From Klebsiella quasivariicola (GTDB taxonomy: Bacteria; Pseudomonadota; Gammaproteobacteria; Enterobacterales; Enterobacteriaceae), in assembly GCF_002269255.1 (NCBI RefSeq), contig NZ_CP022823.1, positions 1,798,001 to 1,862,000 of the forward strand: a stretch of 64,000 nucleotides of DNA. The letters run 5' to 3'. The translations under genes were made by a program, and so were the position numbers. Under the pieces are notes generated by a model that saw only the letters and a program-made list of their open reading frames with translations, was not told the DNA's origin and searched no databases. Shown piece after piece: positions 8,831 through 17,196 of the stretch. Each line of letters begins with the position of its first letter. Position 1 is the first letter of the stretch.

Positions 8831-8914
8831 TATGACTCGGGGTGCCCTTCTTCGTTGAAGGCTGAGAAATACCCGTACCACCTGATCTGGATAATGCCAG
8901 CGTAGGGAAGTCAG
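8831..8914 (+). ncRNA. TPP riboswitch (THI element) controlling thiM-thiD
   Basis: The leader contains the conserved thi-box signatures in order: CTCGGGGTGCCC, GGCTGAGAAATACCCG, ACCTGATCTGGATAATGCCAGCG and GTAGGGAAG. Downstream, a C-rich run at about 8933-8939 can pair with the GGCGGGAGC that holds the thiM ribosome-binding site (GGGAG at 8950-8954), consistent with repression of translation when thiamine pyrophosphate binds. Element and placement ahead of thiM match enterobacteria. Confidence 0.95.
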
Positions 8915-8959
8915 AGACCGCAGGGTCATTGCTTCCCCCTCGTCTGGCGGGAGCAAACC

Positions 8960-9733
8960 ATGCCTGAATTGCTGAATCCTGCGTCTGTCGCGCACCTGCG
9001 CCATCTGCTGCGCGCCCATTCCCCCCTTGTGCACTGCATGACTAATGACGTGGTGCAGACCTTTACCGCCAATGTCCTGCTGGCCGTCGGCGCCTCGCCG
9101 GCGATGGTGATCGATCCCCGCGAAGCGGCGCAGTTTGCCGCTATCGCCGATGCGCTGTTAATTAACGTCGGTACCCTGACCGAAGATCGCGCGGTGGCGA
9201 TGCGCGCCGCGGTGGAACGCGCCCGCCAGGCCGGCAAGCCCTGGACGCTGGATCCGGTGGCCGTCGGTGCCTTGACCGTGCGCACGGCCTTTTGTCACGA
9301 GCTGCTGGCCCTGCAGCCGGCGGCCATTCGGGGCAATGCCTCTGAAATTCTGGCACTGGCCGGGATGAGCGCCGGTGGGCGCGGGGTGGATACCACCGAT
9401 ACGGCCGCCGCGGCGCTGCCGGCGGCCCAGGCGCTGGCCCGCCAGTTGACCACCATTGTGGCGGTTACCGGCGAGGTGGATTACGTCACCGACGGCGAAC
9501 GGGTGCTTAGCGTGGCGGGAGGCGATGCGCTGATGACCCGGGTGGTGGGCACCGGCTGCGCGCTGTCGGCGGCGGTGGCGGCAAGCACGGCGCTGCCGGG
9601 AGACCAGCTGGAAAATGTAGCCGCTGCCTGCGGGCTGATGAAGCAGGCCGGGGAGATCGCCGCCCGCCAGGGAGGCCCTGGCAGCTTTATTCCGGCGTTT
9701 CTCGACGCGCTGTATCAGGAGGTGCAGGGATGA
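8960..9733 (+). CDS. thiM: hydroxyethylthiazole kinase
   Basis: Salvages 4-methyl-5-(2-hydroxyethyl)thiazole by ATP-dependent phosphorylation, giving the thiazole phosphate used for thiamine phosphate synthesis. The 257-aa ribokinase-fold protein has the ThiM start (LVHCMTNDVVQTFTANVLLAVGASPAM), the catalytic MTRVVGTGCALSAAVAA near residue 193, and the AIRGNASEI motif. A GGGAG ribosome-binding site precedes the ATG and is inside the riboswitch expression platform. The last codons overlap the thiD start (ATGA), so the pair is translationally coupled. Confidence 0.95.
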   Translation: MPELLNPASVAHLRHLLRAHSPLVHCMTNDVVQTFTANVLLAVGASPAMVIDPREAAQFAAIADALLINVGTLTEDRAVAMRAAVERARQAGKPWTLDPVAVGALTVRTAFCHELLALQPAAIRGNASEILALAGMSAGGRGVDTTDTAAAALPAAQALARQLTTIVAVTGEVDYVTDGERVLSVAGGDALMTRVVGTGCALSAAVAASTALPGDQLENVAAACGLMKQAGEIAARQGGPGSFIPAFLDALYQEVQG

Positions 9734-10530
9734 AACGTATCAACGCCCTGACTATTGCCGGCACCGATCCCAGCGGCGGGGCCGGTATCCAGGCCGATCT
9801 GAAAACCTTCTCCGCGCTGGGCGCCTACGGCTGCTCGGTGATCACCGCCCTGGTGGCGCAGAATACCCGCGGCGTGCAGTCGGTCTATCGCATCGAACCA
9901 GATTTTGTGGCGGCGCAGCTCGATTCGGTGTTCAGCGATGTGCGTATCGATACCACCAAAATCGGCATGCTGGCGGAGACCGATATTGTGGAAGCTGTGG
10001 CCGAGCGGCTGGCGCGCTACCGGGTGGCCAACGTGGTGCTGGATACGGTGATGCTGGCGAAAAGCGGCGATCCGCTGCTGTCGGCCTCGGCGGTGGAGAC
10101 CCTGCGTCAACGATTGCTGCCGCAGGTGTCACTGATCACGCCGAATCTGCCGGAAGCGGCCGCGCTACTCGATGCCCCCCATGCGCGCAACGAGCGCGAG
10201 ATGCTGGAGCAGGGGCGGGCGCTGCTGGCGCTGGGCTGTGGCGCAGTATTGATGAAGGGCGGCCATCTCGACGATGCCGAAAGCCCGGACTGGCTCTTCA
10301 CCCGTGAAGGGGAACAGCGGTTTACCACGCCGCGGGTACAGACTAAAAATACCCACGGCACCGGCTGCACGCTCTCTGCGGCGCTGGCGGCGCTTCGCCC
10401 GCGTCATGCGGACTGGGCGGCCACCGTCGCCGAGGCGAAGGCCTGGCTGTCGGCGGCCCTGGCGCAGGCCGACTCTCTGGAGGTGGGCCACGGCATTGGG
10501 CCAGTGCACCATTTCCACGCCTGGTGGTAA
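9730..10530 (+). CDS. thiD: bifunctional hydroxymethylpyrimidine kinase / phosphomethylpyrimidine kinase
   Basis: Phosphorylates HMP and then HMP-phosphate to the pyrophosphate, the pyrimidine half of thiamine. The 266-aa length equals E. coli ThiD. Landmarks: N-terminal NALTIAGTDPSGGAGIQADLKTF (substrate and phosphate site), the VLDTVM region, and the C-terminal anion hole THGTGCTLSAA near residue 212. It overlaps thiM by four bases and shares its TPP riboswitch; together they form a pure salvage operon. Confidence 0.95.
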   Translation: MKRINALTIAGTDPSGGAGIQADLKTFSALGAYGCSVITALVAQNTRGVQSVYRIEPDFVAAQLDSVFSDVRIDTTKIGMLAETDIVEAVAERLARYRVANVVLDTVMLAKSGDPLLSASAVETLRQRLLPQVSLITPNLPEAAALLDAPHARNEREMLEQGRALLALGCGAVLMKGGHLDDAESPDWLFTREGEQRFTTPRVQTKNTHGTGCTLSAALAALRPRHADWAATVAEAKAWLSAALAQADSLEVGHGIGPVHHFHAWW

Positions 10531-10645
10531 ATGGCAGCGCAACGGGACAGCAGAATCTCCTGAAAAAATGGCCCCCCGGCTGGAAAATAGGCTAAGTCGG
10601 TACCAGGCTTAACCTGCCCAAAAAAATTGGGTTGGGATAATGCAT

Positions 10646-10661
10646 GCCGGCTTCGGCCGGC
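10646..10661 (+). other. GC-rich UUCG-tetraloop hairpin just ahead of fbaB
   Basis: GCCGGC-TTCG-GCCGGC is a perfect 6-bp stem capped by the very stable UUCG tetraloop. It ends five bases before the fbaB ribosome-binding site (GGGAG). It has no T-tract, so it is not an intrinsic terminator; it could protect the 5' end or modulate initiation. Confidence 0.5.
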
Positions 10662-10677
10662 CTTACGGGAGATTGCT

Positions 10678-11730
10678 ATGACTGATATTGCGCAGTTGCT
10701 TGGCAAAGATGCCGACAGCCTTTTACAGCACCGTTGTATAACCATTCCTGCCGACCAGCTGTATCTGCCGGGCGCAGATTATGTTGATCGGGTGATGGTG
10801 GATAACAACCGACCACCGGCGGTGCTGCGGAATATGCAGACTCTATACAATACTGGACGCCTGGGGGGGACCGGCTACCTTTCCATTCTGCCGGTCGACC
10901 AGGGCGTAGAGCACTCGGCGGGCGCCTCCTTCGCCGCCAACCCGCTGTACTTTGATCCGAAAAATATCGTCGAGCTGGCCATTGAGGCCGGCTGTAACTG
11001 CGTGGCGTCGACCTACGGCGTTCTTGCCTCCGTGTCGCGCCGATATGCGCACCGCATCCCTTTTCTGGTGAAGCTCAACCATAACGAAACGCTGAGCTAC
11101 CCTACCGAATACGACCAGACCCTCTACGCCAGCGTTGAGCAGGCGTTCAATATGGGCGCCGTGGCCGTGGGCGCGACGATCTATTTTGGCTCGGAGCAAT
11201 CGCGTCGCCAGATAGAAGAGATCTCCGCCGCCTTTGAGCGGGCGCATGAGCTGGGCCTGGTCACCGTGCTGTGGGCCTATCTGCGTAATTCGGCGTTCAA
11301 GAAAGACGGCGTCGACTACCATGTTTCCGCCGACCTGACCGGGCAGGCCAACCATCTGGCGGCCACCATCGGCGCCGATATCGTTAAGCAAAAGATGGCG
11401 GAGAATAACGGCGGCTATAAAGCGGTTAACTTCGGCTATACCGACGATCGGGTGTACAGCAAACTGACCAGCGATAACCCTATCGATCTGGTGCGCTACC
11501 AGCTGGCGAACTGCTATATGGGCCGCGCCGGGCTGATTAACTCTGGCGGCGCGGCGGGCGGGGAGACCGACCTTACCGACGCGGTGCGCACGGCGGTGAT
11601 CAATAAACGCGCCGGCGGCATGGGGCTGATCCTTGGCCGTAAAGCGTTTAAGAAATCGATGGCCGACGGCGTGAAGCTGATCAATGCCGTGCAGGACGTC
11701 TACCTTGACGGGAAAGTGACTATCGCCTGA
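10678..11730 (+). CDS. fbaB: class I fructose-bisphosphate aldolase
   Basis: Schiff-base aldolase cleaving fructose 1,6-bisphosphate to dihydroxyacetone phosphate and glyceraldehyde 3-phosphate, mainly used in gluconeogenic growth. The 350 aa from ATG 10678 (site ACGGGAGATTGCT) match E. coli FbaB. The DhnA-type signature is visible: GYLSILPVDQGVEHSAG near residue 60, PFLVKLNHNETLSYP, GADIVKQKMAENNGGYK with the likely catalytic lysine region, and INSGGAAGGETD for phosphate binding. A 17-residue upstream in-frame extension was rejected for lack of a ribosome-binding site. Stands alone between thiD and a shared terminator with dalR. Confidence 0.95.
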   Translation: MTDIAQLLGKDADSLLQHRCITIPADQLYLPGADYVDRVMVDNNRPPAVLRNMQTLYNTGRLGGTGYLSILPVDQGVEHSAGASFAANPLYFDPKNIVELAIEAGCNCVASTYGVLASVSRRYAHRIPFLVKLNHNETLSYPTEYDQTLYASVEQAFNMGAVAVGATIYFGSEQSRRQIEEISAAFERAHELGLVTVLWAYLRNSAFKKDGVDYHVSADLTGQANHLAATIGADIVKQKMAENNGGYKAVNFGYTDDRVYSKLTSDNPIDLVRYQLANCYMGRAGLINSGGAAGGETDLTDAVRTAVINKRAGGMGLILGRKAFKKSMADGVKLINAVQDVYLDGKVTIA

Positions 11731-11752
11731 TAAGCCCCACGCTCGTCGGGTT

Positions 11753-11778
11753 CCCCGGTGGCGCGACGCGCACCGGGG
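11753..11778. terminator. hairpin between convergent fbaB and dalR
   Basis: CCCCGGTG (11753-11760) pairs with CACCGGGG (11771-11778), and the loop itself can pair (CGCG-A-CGCG), giving a long GC-rich hairpin. On the plus strand it is followed by TTAACGTTTTG, a modest T-tract suited to ending fbaB. The minus strand lacks T residues, so it may only slow dalR read-through. Confidence 0.65.
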
Positions 11779-11811
11779 TTAACGTTTTGTATGGGTCTTC
11801 AGCCTGCGCCG

Positions 11812-12753
11812 TTAGCGGGTCAACAGCCAGCGGGCGGTATGTTCATCGGTCACCAGACCATTGATCCAGCCGCCTTTAAGGGCCGCCAGGATCGCCGGCC
11901 GTTTGTATTCTCCACACGCCGCGGCAATACGCGGGCAGTGGTTCTGACGGATATCATAGCTGGTGATCATGCGGTTGATCTCGCTGTCTACCACGTTGCC
12001 TTCCGCATCAATAAACCGTCCGAGGATCTCCCCGATGCCGCCGCGCGCGGTCAGCTCATCCATTTGCGCCTGATTAATAAACCCGTCCTTAAAAATTGGA
12101 CTTTGCGTGCCCAGGGGACCAATGCCGACAAAAATTACGTCTGCCTCGCGGGCGACGCCGGAGACGCTGCGGAATAAGCGGTTGCTGCACCACATCTCAT
12201 ACTCCTCCGCGCTCTGGGCGTAGCGCGGCGCCGGCCACTGATAGTACTTGGCCTTTATTTTGCGGGTTAGCAGCAGGGGCACGTCATCGTAATAATTGCA
12301 CTGCCCGTCGGCATTCATGGCGCTGATCAGCGCCACGCAGCGGGTATTCAGGCTGTCAAAATCGATGCGCTGCAGCGCTTTTTTCAGGGTCAGGCCCGAG
12401 CCCAGACCGATAATTTTCTCTTTATCATCCTGTAAATAGCGAGCCATCAGCTGATAGCAGCCAAACGACACGCTATCGAGGGTGCTCTCTTCGCTGAAGG
12501 CGGGGACCACATTGCACTCGATCAGTTGATACTTTTCCTGCAACAACTGCGCATAATCGAGGCAGTTTGCCACCGGATGGTGCAGATTAATCGACACAAT
12601 CCCTTCTTCTTTCGCGGCGGCGATCAGCCGTTGCACCACCGGTCTGGAGGTGCCCAGCTGGCTGGCGATCTCGCTCTGATTCTGACCGGCGATGTAGTAC
12701 ATCCACGCGGCACGCACCTTCTGATCCATCCGGATATCGTCTTCTTTACTCAT
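11812..12753 (-). CDS. dalR: SorC/DeoR-type regulator of the D-arabinitol operon
   Basis: A 314-aa sugar-responsive repressor or activator. Start chosen at ATG 12753 (MSKEDDIRMDQKVRAAWMYY) with GGGCGGG upstream; a longer frame adds 12 unlikely residues. Helix-turn-helix at about residues 18-45 (GQNQSEIASQLGTSRPVVQRLIAAAKEEG), then a SorC-type sugar-phosphate-binding domain with IGLGSGLTLKKAL, VIFVGIGPLG and AACGEYKRPAILAAL. It diverges from dalD, and in Klebsiella the known D-arabinitol genes are arranged this way with DalR as regulator. The inducer is probably D-arabinitol. Confidence 0.88.
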   Translation of the reverse strand: MSKEDDIRMDQKVRAAWMYYIAGQNQSEIASQLGTSRPVVQRLIAAAKEEGIVSINLHHPVANCLDYAQLLQEKYQLIECNVVPAFSEESTLDSVSFGCYQLMARYLQDDKEKIIGLGSGLTLKKALQRIDFDSLNTRCVALISAMNADGQCNYYDDVPLLLTRKIKAKYYQWPAPRYAQSAEEYEMWCSNRLFRSVSGVAREADVIFVGIGPLGTQSPIFKDGFINQAQMDELTARGGIGEILGRFIDAEGNVVDSEINRMITSYDIRQNHCPRIAAACGEYKRPAILAALKGGWINGLVTDEHTARWLLTR

Positions 12754-12853
12754 GGTTTCCCGCCCTAAGTTGCTGACCAGGGCTCGCAATTGGCCCGGCG
12801 AATACCCGCATTCTCGCCGTGGTTGGGATAACTGGCAAGCTTTTGCTCTTATC

Positions 12854-12929
12854 TGGTCATTTGTAATTTAATTGGGTAATTGTTCTTTTGTGATCCACGG
12901 CTCTTATTTTGGTCAAATGATCAATTACA
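12854..12929. promoter_or_regulatory. dalR-dalD control region with repeated TGGTCA elements
   Basis: The 206-base gap between divergent dalR and dalD is AT-rich and holds two TGGTCA hexamers 56 bases apart (12854 and 12910), each followed by a similar AT-rich stretch, plus GTAATT (12863) mirrored by AATTAC (12923). TTGTGATCC at 12888 resembles a CRP half-site. These are candidate DalR and CRP sites; nothing here is decisive. Confidence 0.35.
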
Positions 12930-12959
12930 GTGGCGCCATCAACTCAAGGAGAGCAGAAC

Positions 12960-14327
12960 ATGAACAATCAATTCACTTGGCTTCACATCGGTCTGGGTTC
13001 TTTTCACCGCGCGCATCAGGCGTGGTATCTGCATCGTCTGATTGCGTCCGGGGATAAGCGCTGGCACATCGCGGCGGGAAATATTCGTAACGACGCCGAG
13101 CAGGTGGTCCAGGCGCTGGCGGCGCAGGGAGGACGTTACGTCCTGGAAACCGTCAGCCCGGAAGGGGAGCGCGACTATGAAGAGATCACCTCAATCCAGA
13201 AACTGCTGCCGTGGCAGGCCGGGCTGCAGCCGCTGATTAACGAGGGGGCAAACCCGCAGACCAAAGTTATCGCCTTTACCGTGACGGAAGGGGGGTACTA
13301 CCTGAACACCCGCCATCAGCTGGAAACCAGTAACCCCGATCTGCAGGCCGACCTGCAAGGCGAGTGCAAAACCATTTACGGTACCCTCGCGCGGATCCTG
13401 GAAAAACGCATGGCGGACAACGCCGGGCCGCTGACCCTGCTCAACTGCGATAACGTGCGCCATAACGGCGAGCGTTTTCACGACGGGATGGTGGAGTTCC
13501 TGCAGCTCACCGGCAAACAGGCGGTCATTGACTGGATGGCGGCCAATACCACCTGTCCGAACACCATGGTGGACCGCATCACCCCGCGTCCGGCGGCCGA
13601 TCTGCCGGCCCGTATCAAAGCGCAAACCGGGATTGATGACAAAGCGCCGGTGATGGGGGAGACCTTTATCCAGTGGGTGGTGGAGAACCACTTCCGTGAT
13701 GCCCGCCCGAACCTGGAAGCGGTCGGCGTGGAGATGGTCGAGTCGGTCATCCCGTATGAAGAGGCGAAAATCCGCATTCTGAACGCGTCGCACAGCTGCA
13801 TTGCCTGGGCGGGAACCTTAATTGGCCAGCAGTATATTCATGAAAGCACGCTGACCGATGCTATCTACGCCATTGCCGACCGCTACGTCACGGAGGATGT
13901 CATCCCGTGCCTCGGCGATAACGGCATTGATTTGCCGACCTACCGGGATGTGGTGCTTAAGCGCTTTACCAACCCGTATATCCAGGACACCAACCAGCGC
14001 GTCGCCGCCGATGGCTTCTCGAAAATTCCGGCGATGATCGCCCCCACGCTGCAGGAGTGCTATCAGCGCGGCGTTCGCCCTGAGGCGACCGCCATGCTGC
14101 CGGCGCTGTTCTTCGTCTTTATGGAGCAGTGGCATAAGGGAACGCTGCCGTATGAGTACCAGGACGGCATCCTGGATGCGCAGGCGGTGCATGAAATGTA
14201 TGAGGCTCAGGATCCGGTGGCTGTCTACGCTCGCGATAAAGCCCTGTTTGGTGACCTGGCCAACAACGCGGATTTCCTGGCGCTGATGCGCGAGAAAGTC
14301 GCCGCCGTTTACACGCTGATTAAATAA
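12960..14327 (+). CDS. dalD: D-arabinitol 4-dehydrogenase
   Basis: Oxidises D-arabinitol to D-xylulose with NAD+. The 455 aa from ATG 12960 (site CAAGGAGAGCAGAAC) equal the known Klebsiella DalD length. It belongs to the polyol-specific long-chain dehydrogenases: N-terminal nucleotide-binding start FTWLHIGLGSFHRAHQAWYL, central VDRITPRP, and the catalytic KIRILNASHSCIAWAG (lysine, asparagine and histidine) near residue 275. First gene of the dal operon; dalK follows after nine bases. Confidence 0.95.
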   Translation: MNNQFTWLHIGLGSFHRAHQAWYLHRLIASGDKRWHIAAGNIRNDAEQVVQALAAQGGRYVLETVSPEGERDYEEITSIQKLLPWQAGLQPLINEGANPQTKVIAFTVTEGGYYLNTRHQLETSNPDLQADLQGECKTIYGTLARILEKRMADNAGPLTLLNCDNVRHNGERFHDGMVEFLQLTGKQAVIDWMAANTTCPNTMVDRITPRPAADLPARIKAQTGIDDKAPVMGETFIQWVVENHFRDARPNLEAVGVEMVESVIPYEEAKIRILNASHSCIAWAGTLIGQQYIHESTLTDAIYAIADRYVTEDVIPCLGDNGIDLPTYRDVVLKRFTNPYIQDTNQRVAADGFSKIPAMIAPTLQECYQRGVRPEATAMLPALFFVFMEQWHKGTLPYEYQDGILDAQAVHEMYEAQDPVAVYARDKALFGDLANNADFLALMREKVAAVYTLIK

Positions 14328-14336
14328 GAGGTGGCT

Positions 14337-15800
14337 ATGTATCTGGGTATCGATCTCGGCACATCGGAAGTCAAAGCGCTGGTCATTGATGAGAACTATG
14401 AGGTTATCGCCAGCCATAGCGCGCCGCTGAGTATTCAGCGGCCCCATCCGCACTGGTCAGAACAAGCGCCGGAGTTATGGTGGGAGGCGACGGAGTATCT
14501 GATGACCACGCTGCGGGAAAAATGCGCGCAGCACTGGCCGGCCATCAAGGCGATTGGCCTCTCCGGGCAGATGCACGGCGCGGTGTTGCTGGATGAAAAG
14601 GGGGAGACGATCCGTCCGGCCATTCTGTGGAACGACACCCGCTGCGCTGCAGAGTGCGCCGAGCTGGAGGCGATGGCGCCGGAGCTGCATCAGGTGGCGG
14701 GAAACCTGGCGATGCCGGGCTTTACCGCGCCGAAGCTGCTGTGGGTGCGCCGTCACGAGCCGCAAAACTTTCAGCGCACCGCCACGGTGCTGCTGCCGAA
14801 GGATTATCTGCGTTACCGGATGACCGGGAAGAAAGTCTCCGATATGTCGGACGCCGCCGGGACGCTGTGGCTGGACGTGGCGAAGCGCGACTGGTCCGAC
14901 GCTCTGCTGGATAAGTGCGGCCTGTCACGCAGCCAAATGCCGACGCTGGTCGAAGGCTGCGAGGTTTCTGCCACCCTTGACCCGCAGGTGGCGGCGCGCT
15001 GGGGGCTGAACGCCTCGGTGGTGGTGGCCGGGGGCGGCGGTGATAACGCGGTCAGCGCCATTGGCGTCGGCGCGGTCTCGCCGGGGGATGCGTTTATTTC
15101 GCTAGGTACCTCCGGGGTGCTGTTTGTGGTGACCGACGCCTATCGTCCGGCCCCGCAGTCGGCGGTACATGCGTTTTGTCACGTGCTGCCAAACCTGTGG
15201 CACCAGATGAGCGTCATGCTGAGCGCCGCCAGCTGTTTGCAGTGGTTCTGCCGCCTGACCGGTACCACGGAAGTGGCGCTGCTGGCGGAAATTGCCGAAC
15301 TCAGCGAGGAGGAGAAAGCCCACGCTCCGTTCTTTTTGCCCTATCTCTCCGGTGAACGTACTCCGCATAACGATCCTGATGCGCGCGGCATGTTCTGGGG
15401 CCTGACCCACGCCAGCCTGCGCGCGCAGCTTGGCTACGCGGTGCTGGAAGGGGTGAGCTTCGGTATCAACGACGGCCTGCAGGTGTTGAAAGAGAGCGGT
15501 ACGTCGATCGCGCAATGCTCGCTGGTGGGCGGCGGCGCCCGCAGTCCGTTCTGGGCCCAGCTGCTGGCCGATATTCTCGCTATGCCGGTGGTGACCCATA
15601 AAGGGGGAGAGACGGGCGGCGCCCTGGGTGCGGCGCGGCTGGCCTGTCTGGCAGCGGGCAAACCGATTGCCGCGGTGTGTGAGAAACCGGAAGTCTGGCA
15701 GACCTGGCGTGCGGATCCGCTTCGCCACCACTCTCTGATGCAACGCTACGCGCAGTTTAAGGCGCTGTATTTTAACGATCTGAGTTATCGGCAGCACTGA
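14337..15800 (+). CDS. dalK: D-xylulokinase of the arabinitol operon
   Basis: Phosphorylates D-xylulose to xylulose 5-phosphate for the pentose phosphate pathway. The 487-aa FGGY kinase starts at ATG 14337 with GAGGTG upstream; an in-frame GTG six bases earlier is part of that ribosome-binding site. N-terminal ATPase motif YLGIDLGTSEVKALVID, substrate motif GLSGQMHGAVLLD, LWNDTR, and C-terminal FGGY elements VVGGGGDN-type, ISLGTSGVLFVV and SLVGGGARSPFWAQLLADI. Second gene of the operon. Confidence 0.95.
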   Translation: MYLGIDLGTSEVKALVIDENYEVIASHSAPLSIQRPHPHWSEQAPELWWEATEYLMTTLREKCAQHWPAIKAIGLSGQMHGAVLLDEKGETIRPAILWNDTRCAAECAELEAMAPELHQVAGNLAMPGFTAPKLLWVRRHEPQNFQRTATVLLPKDYLRYRMTGKKVSDMSDAAGTLWLDVAKRDWSDALLDKCGLSRSQMPTLVEGCEVSATLDPQVAARWGLNASVVVAGGGGDNAVSAIGVGAVSPGDAFISLGTSGVLFVVTDAYRPAPQSAVHAFCHVLPNLWHQMSVMLSAASCLQWFCRLTGTTEVALLAEIAELSEEEKAHAPFFLPYLSGERTPHNDPDARGMFWGLTHASLRAQLGYAVLEGVSFGINDGLQVLKESGTSIAQCSLVGGGARSPFWAQLLADILAMPVVTHKGGETGGALGAARLACLAAGKPIAAVCEKPEVWQTWRADPLRHHSLMQRYAQFKALYFNDLSYRQH

Positions 15801-15814
15801 TTTTCATCATAACA

Positions 15815-15842
15815 GCCGCTGCGTTGCACGTCGCGGAGCGGC
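15815..15842 (+). other. intercistronic hairpin dalK-dalT
   Basis: GCCGCTGCG pairs with CGCGGAGCGGC (one bulged G) around an eight-base loop. No T-tract follows. Likely an mRNA-stabilising or attenuating hairpin that differentially sets dalK and dalT expression. Confidence 0.45.
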
Positions 15843-15870
15843 CACCCTGTACCCTGAAAACGAGGTCATT

Positions 15871-17148
15871 ATGTCTATCAATAATAAACAGTGGCTCGGT
15901 TTACCCCTGAACCTACTCTGGGGATACATTGCCATTGCCGTATTTATGACCGGCGACGGTTTTGAATTAGCCTTTCTGTCGCACTATATCAAAGCGCTTG
16001 GCTTCTCCCCGGCGGAGGCCTCCTTTGCCTTTACCCTCTACGGCCTGGCCGCCGCGCTGTCGGCGTGGATTTCCGGCGTGGTGGCGGAAATTATCACTCC
16101 GCTGAAAACTATGATGATTGGCTTCGTGCTGTGGTGCGTGTTCCACGTGCTGTTCCTCGTTTTCGGCCTCGGTCACGCCAACTATGCGCTGATCCTGATT
16201 TTCTACGGAATCCGCGGCTTCGCCTATCCGCTGTTCCTCTACTCATTTATCGTGGCGATTGTCCATAACGTCAAAAGCGACAATGCCAGCTCGGCCATCG
16301 GTTGGTTCTGGGCGGTGTATTCCATCGGCATCGGCGTGTTCGGCAGCTATATTCCGAGCTTCACCATTCCGCACATTGGCGAACTGGGGACGTTGTGGCT
16401 GGCGCTGGCCTTCTGCGTCACCGGCGGCGTGATTGCCCTGGCTTCCCTGCGCCATATTCAAACGCCGCAGCATATGCAGAATCTCACCACTCGCCAGAAG
16501 TTTTCCGAGCTGGGACGCGCCGCGACGCTGCTCTATACCAACCGCAATATTCTGCTGTCGAGCATGGTAAGGATTACCAATACCCTCTCGCTGTTCGGCT
16601 TTGCGGTCATTATGCCGATGATGTTTGTCGATGAGCTGGGCTTCACCACCTCGGAATGGCTCCAGGTATGGGCAGTCTTCTTCTTCACCACCATTTTCTC
16701 TAACGTGCTGTGGGGGATCCTGGGGGAAAAACTGGGCTGGATGAAGGTGGTGCGCTGGTTCGGCTGCATCGGTATGGCGCTCTCCAGCCTGGCGTTTTAC
16801 TACATTCCTCAGCACTTTGGCCATAGCTTTGCGATGGCGCTGATCCCCGCCATCGCCCTCGGGATCTTTGTCGCCGCCTTCGTGCCGCTGGCCGCCGTGT
16901 TCCCGGCGCTGGAGCCGAAGCATAAAGGCGCGGCCATTTCGGTTTATAACCTGTCGGCGGGGATGTCGAACTTTCTCGCGCCGGCGATTGCCGTGGTGCT
17001 GCTGCCGTTCTTCAGCACCATCGGGGTGGTGATCGCCTATACCGCATTGTACGTGGTGGCCTTTTTCCTCTGCGCTTTTATCCGCGTGGAGCAGCCGGGG
17101 TTCTCCCATAAGGAAACGACCGCCTCCGAGCAGGTTGAATTCTCTTAG
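15871..17148 (+). CDS. dalT: D-arabinitol transporter, MFS superfamily
   Basis: Inner-membrane proton symporter for D-arabinitol uptake, 425 aa with about 12 hydrophobic segments. It is close to RbtT/DalT transporters: start SINNKQWLGLPLNLLWGYIAIAVFMTGDGFELAFLSHYIKALGF, the MFS loop 2-3 region around WISGVVAEIITPLKTMMIG, and RGFAYPLFLYSFIVAIVHNV. Ribosome-binding site AACGAGGTCATT. It follows dalK in the operon and supplies DalD with substrate. Confidence 0.93.
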   Translation: MSINNKQWLGLPLNLLWGYIAIAVFMTGDGFELAFLSHYIKALGFSPAEASFAFTLYGLAAALSAWISGVVAEIITPLKTMMIGFVLWCVFHVLFLVFGLGHANYALILIFYGIRGFAYPLFLYSFIVAIVHNVKSDNASSAIGWFWAVYSIGIGVFGSYIPSFTIPHIGELGTLWLALAFCVTGGVIALASLRHIQTPQHMQNLTTRQKFSELGRAATLLYTNRNILLSSMVRITNTLSLFGFAVIMPMMFVDELGFTTSEWLQVWAVFFFTTIFSNVLWGILGEKLGWMKVVRWFGCIGMALSSLAFYYIPQHFGHSFAMALIPAIALGIFVAAFVPLAAVFPALEPKHKGAAISVYNLSAGMSNFLAPAIAVVLLPFFSTIGVVIAYTALYVVAFFLCAFIRVEQPGFSHKETTASEQVEFS

Positions 17149-17155
17149 GTGATGC

Positions 17156-17180
17156 GGCTGGCATGAAGCGCATGCCAGCC
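17156..17180 (+). other. perfect 10-bp hairpin between dalT and the HAD phosphatase gene
   Basis: GGCTGGCATG (17156-17165) and CATGCCAGCC (17171-17180) form an uninterrupted 10-bp stem with a five-base loop. The following TTAATGAGG is not a T-tract, so partial attenuation or 3' end protection of dalT mRNA is more likely than full termination. Confidence 0.55.
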
Positions 17181-17196
17181 TTAATGAGGTGAACGA

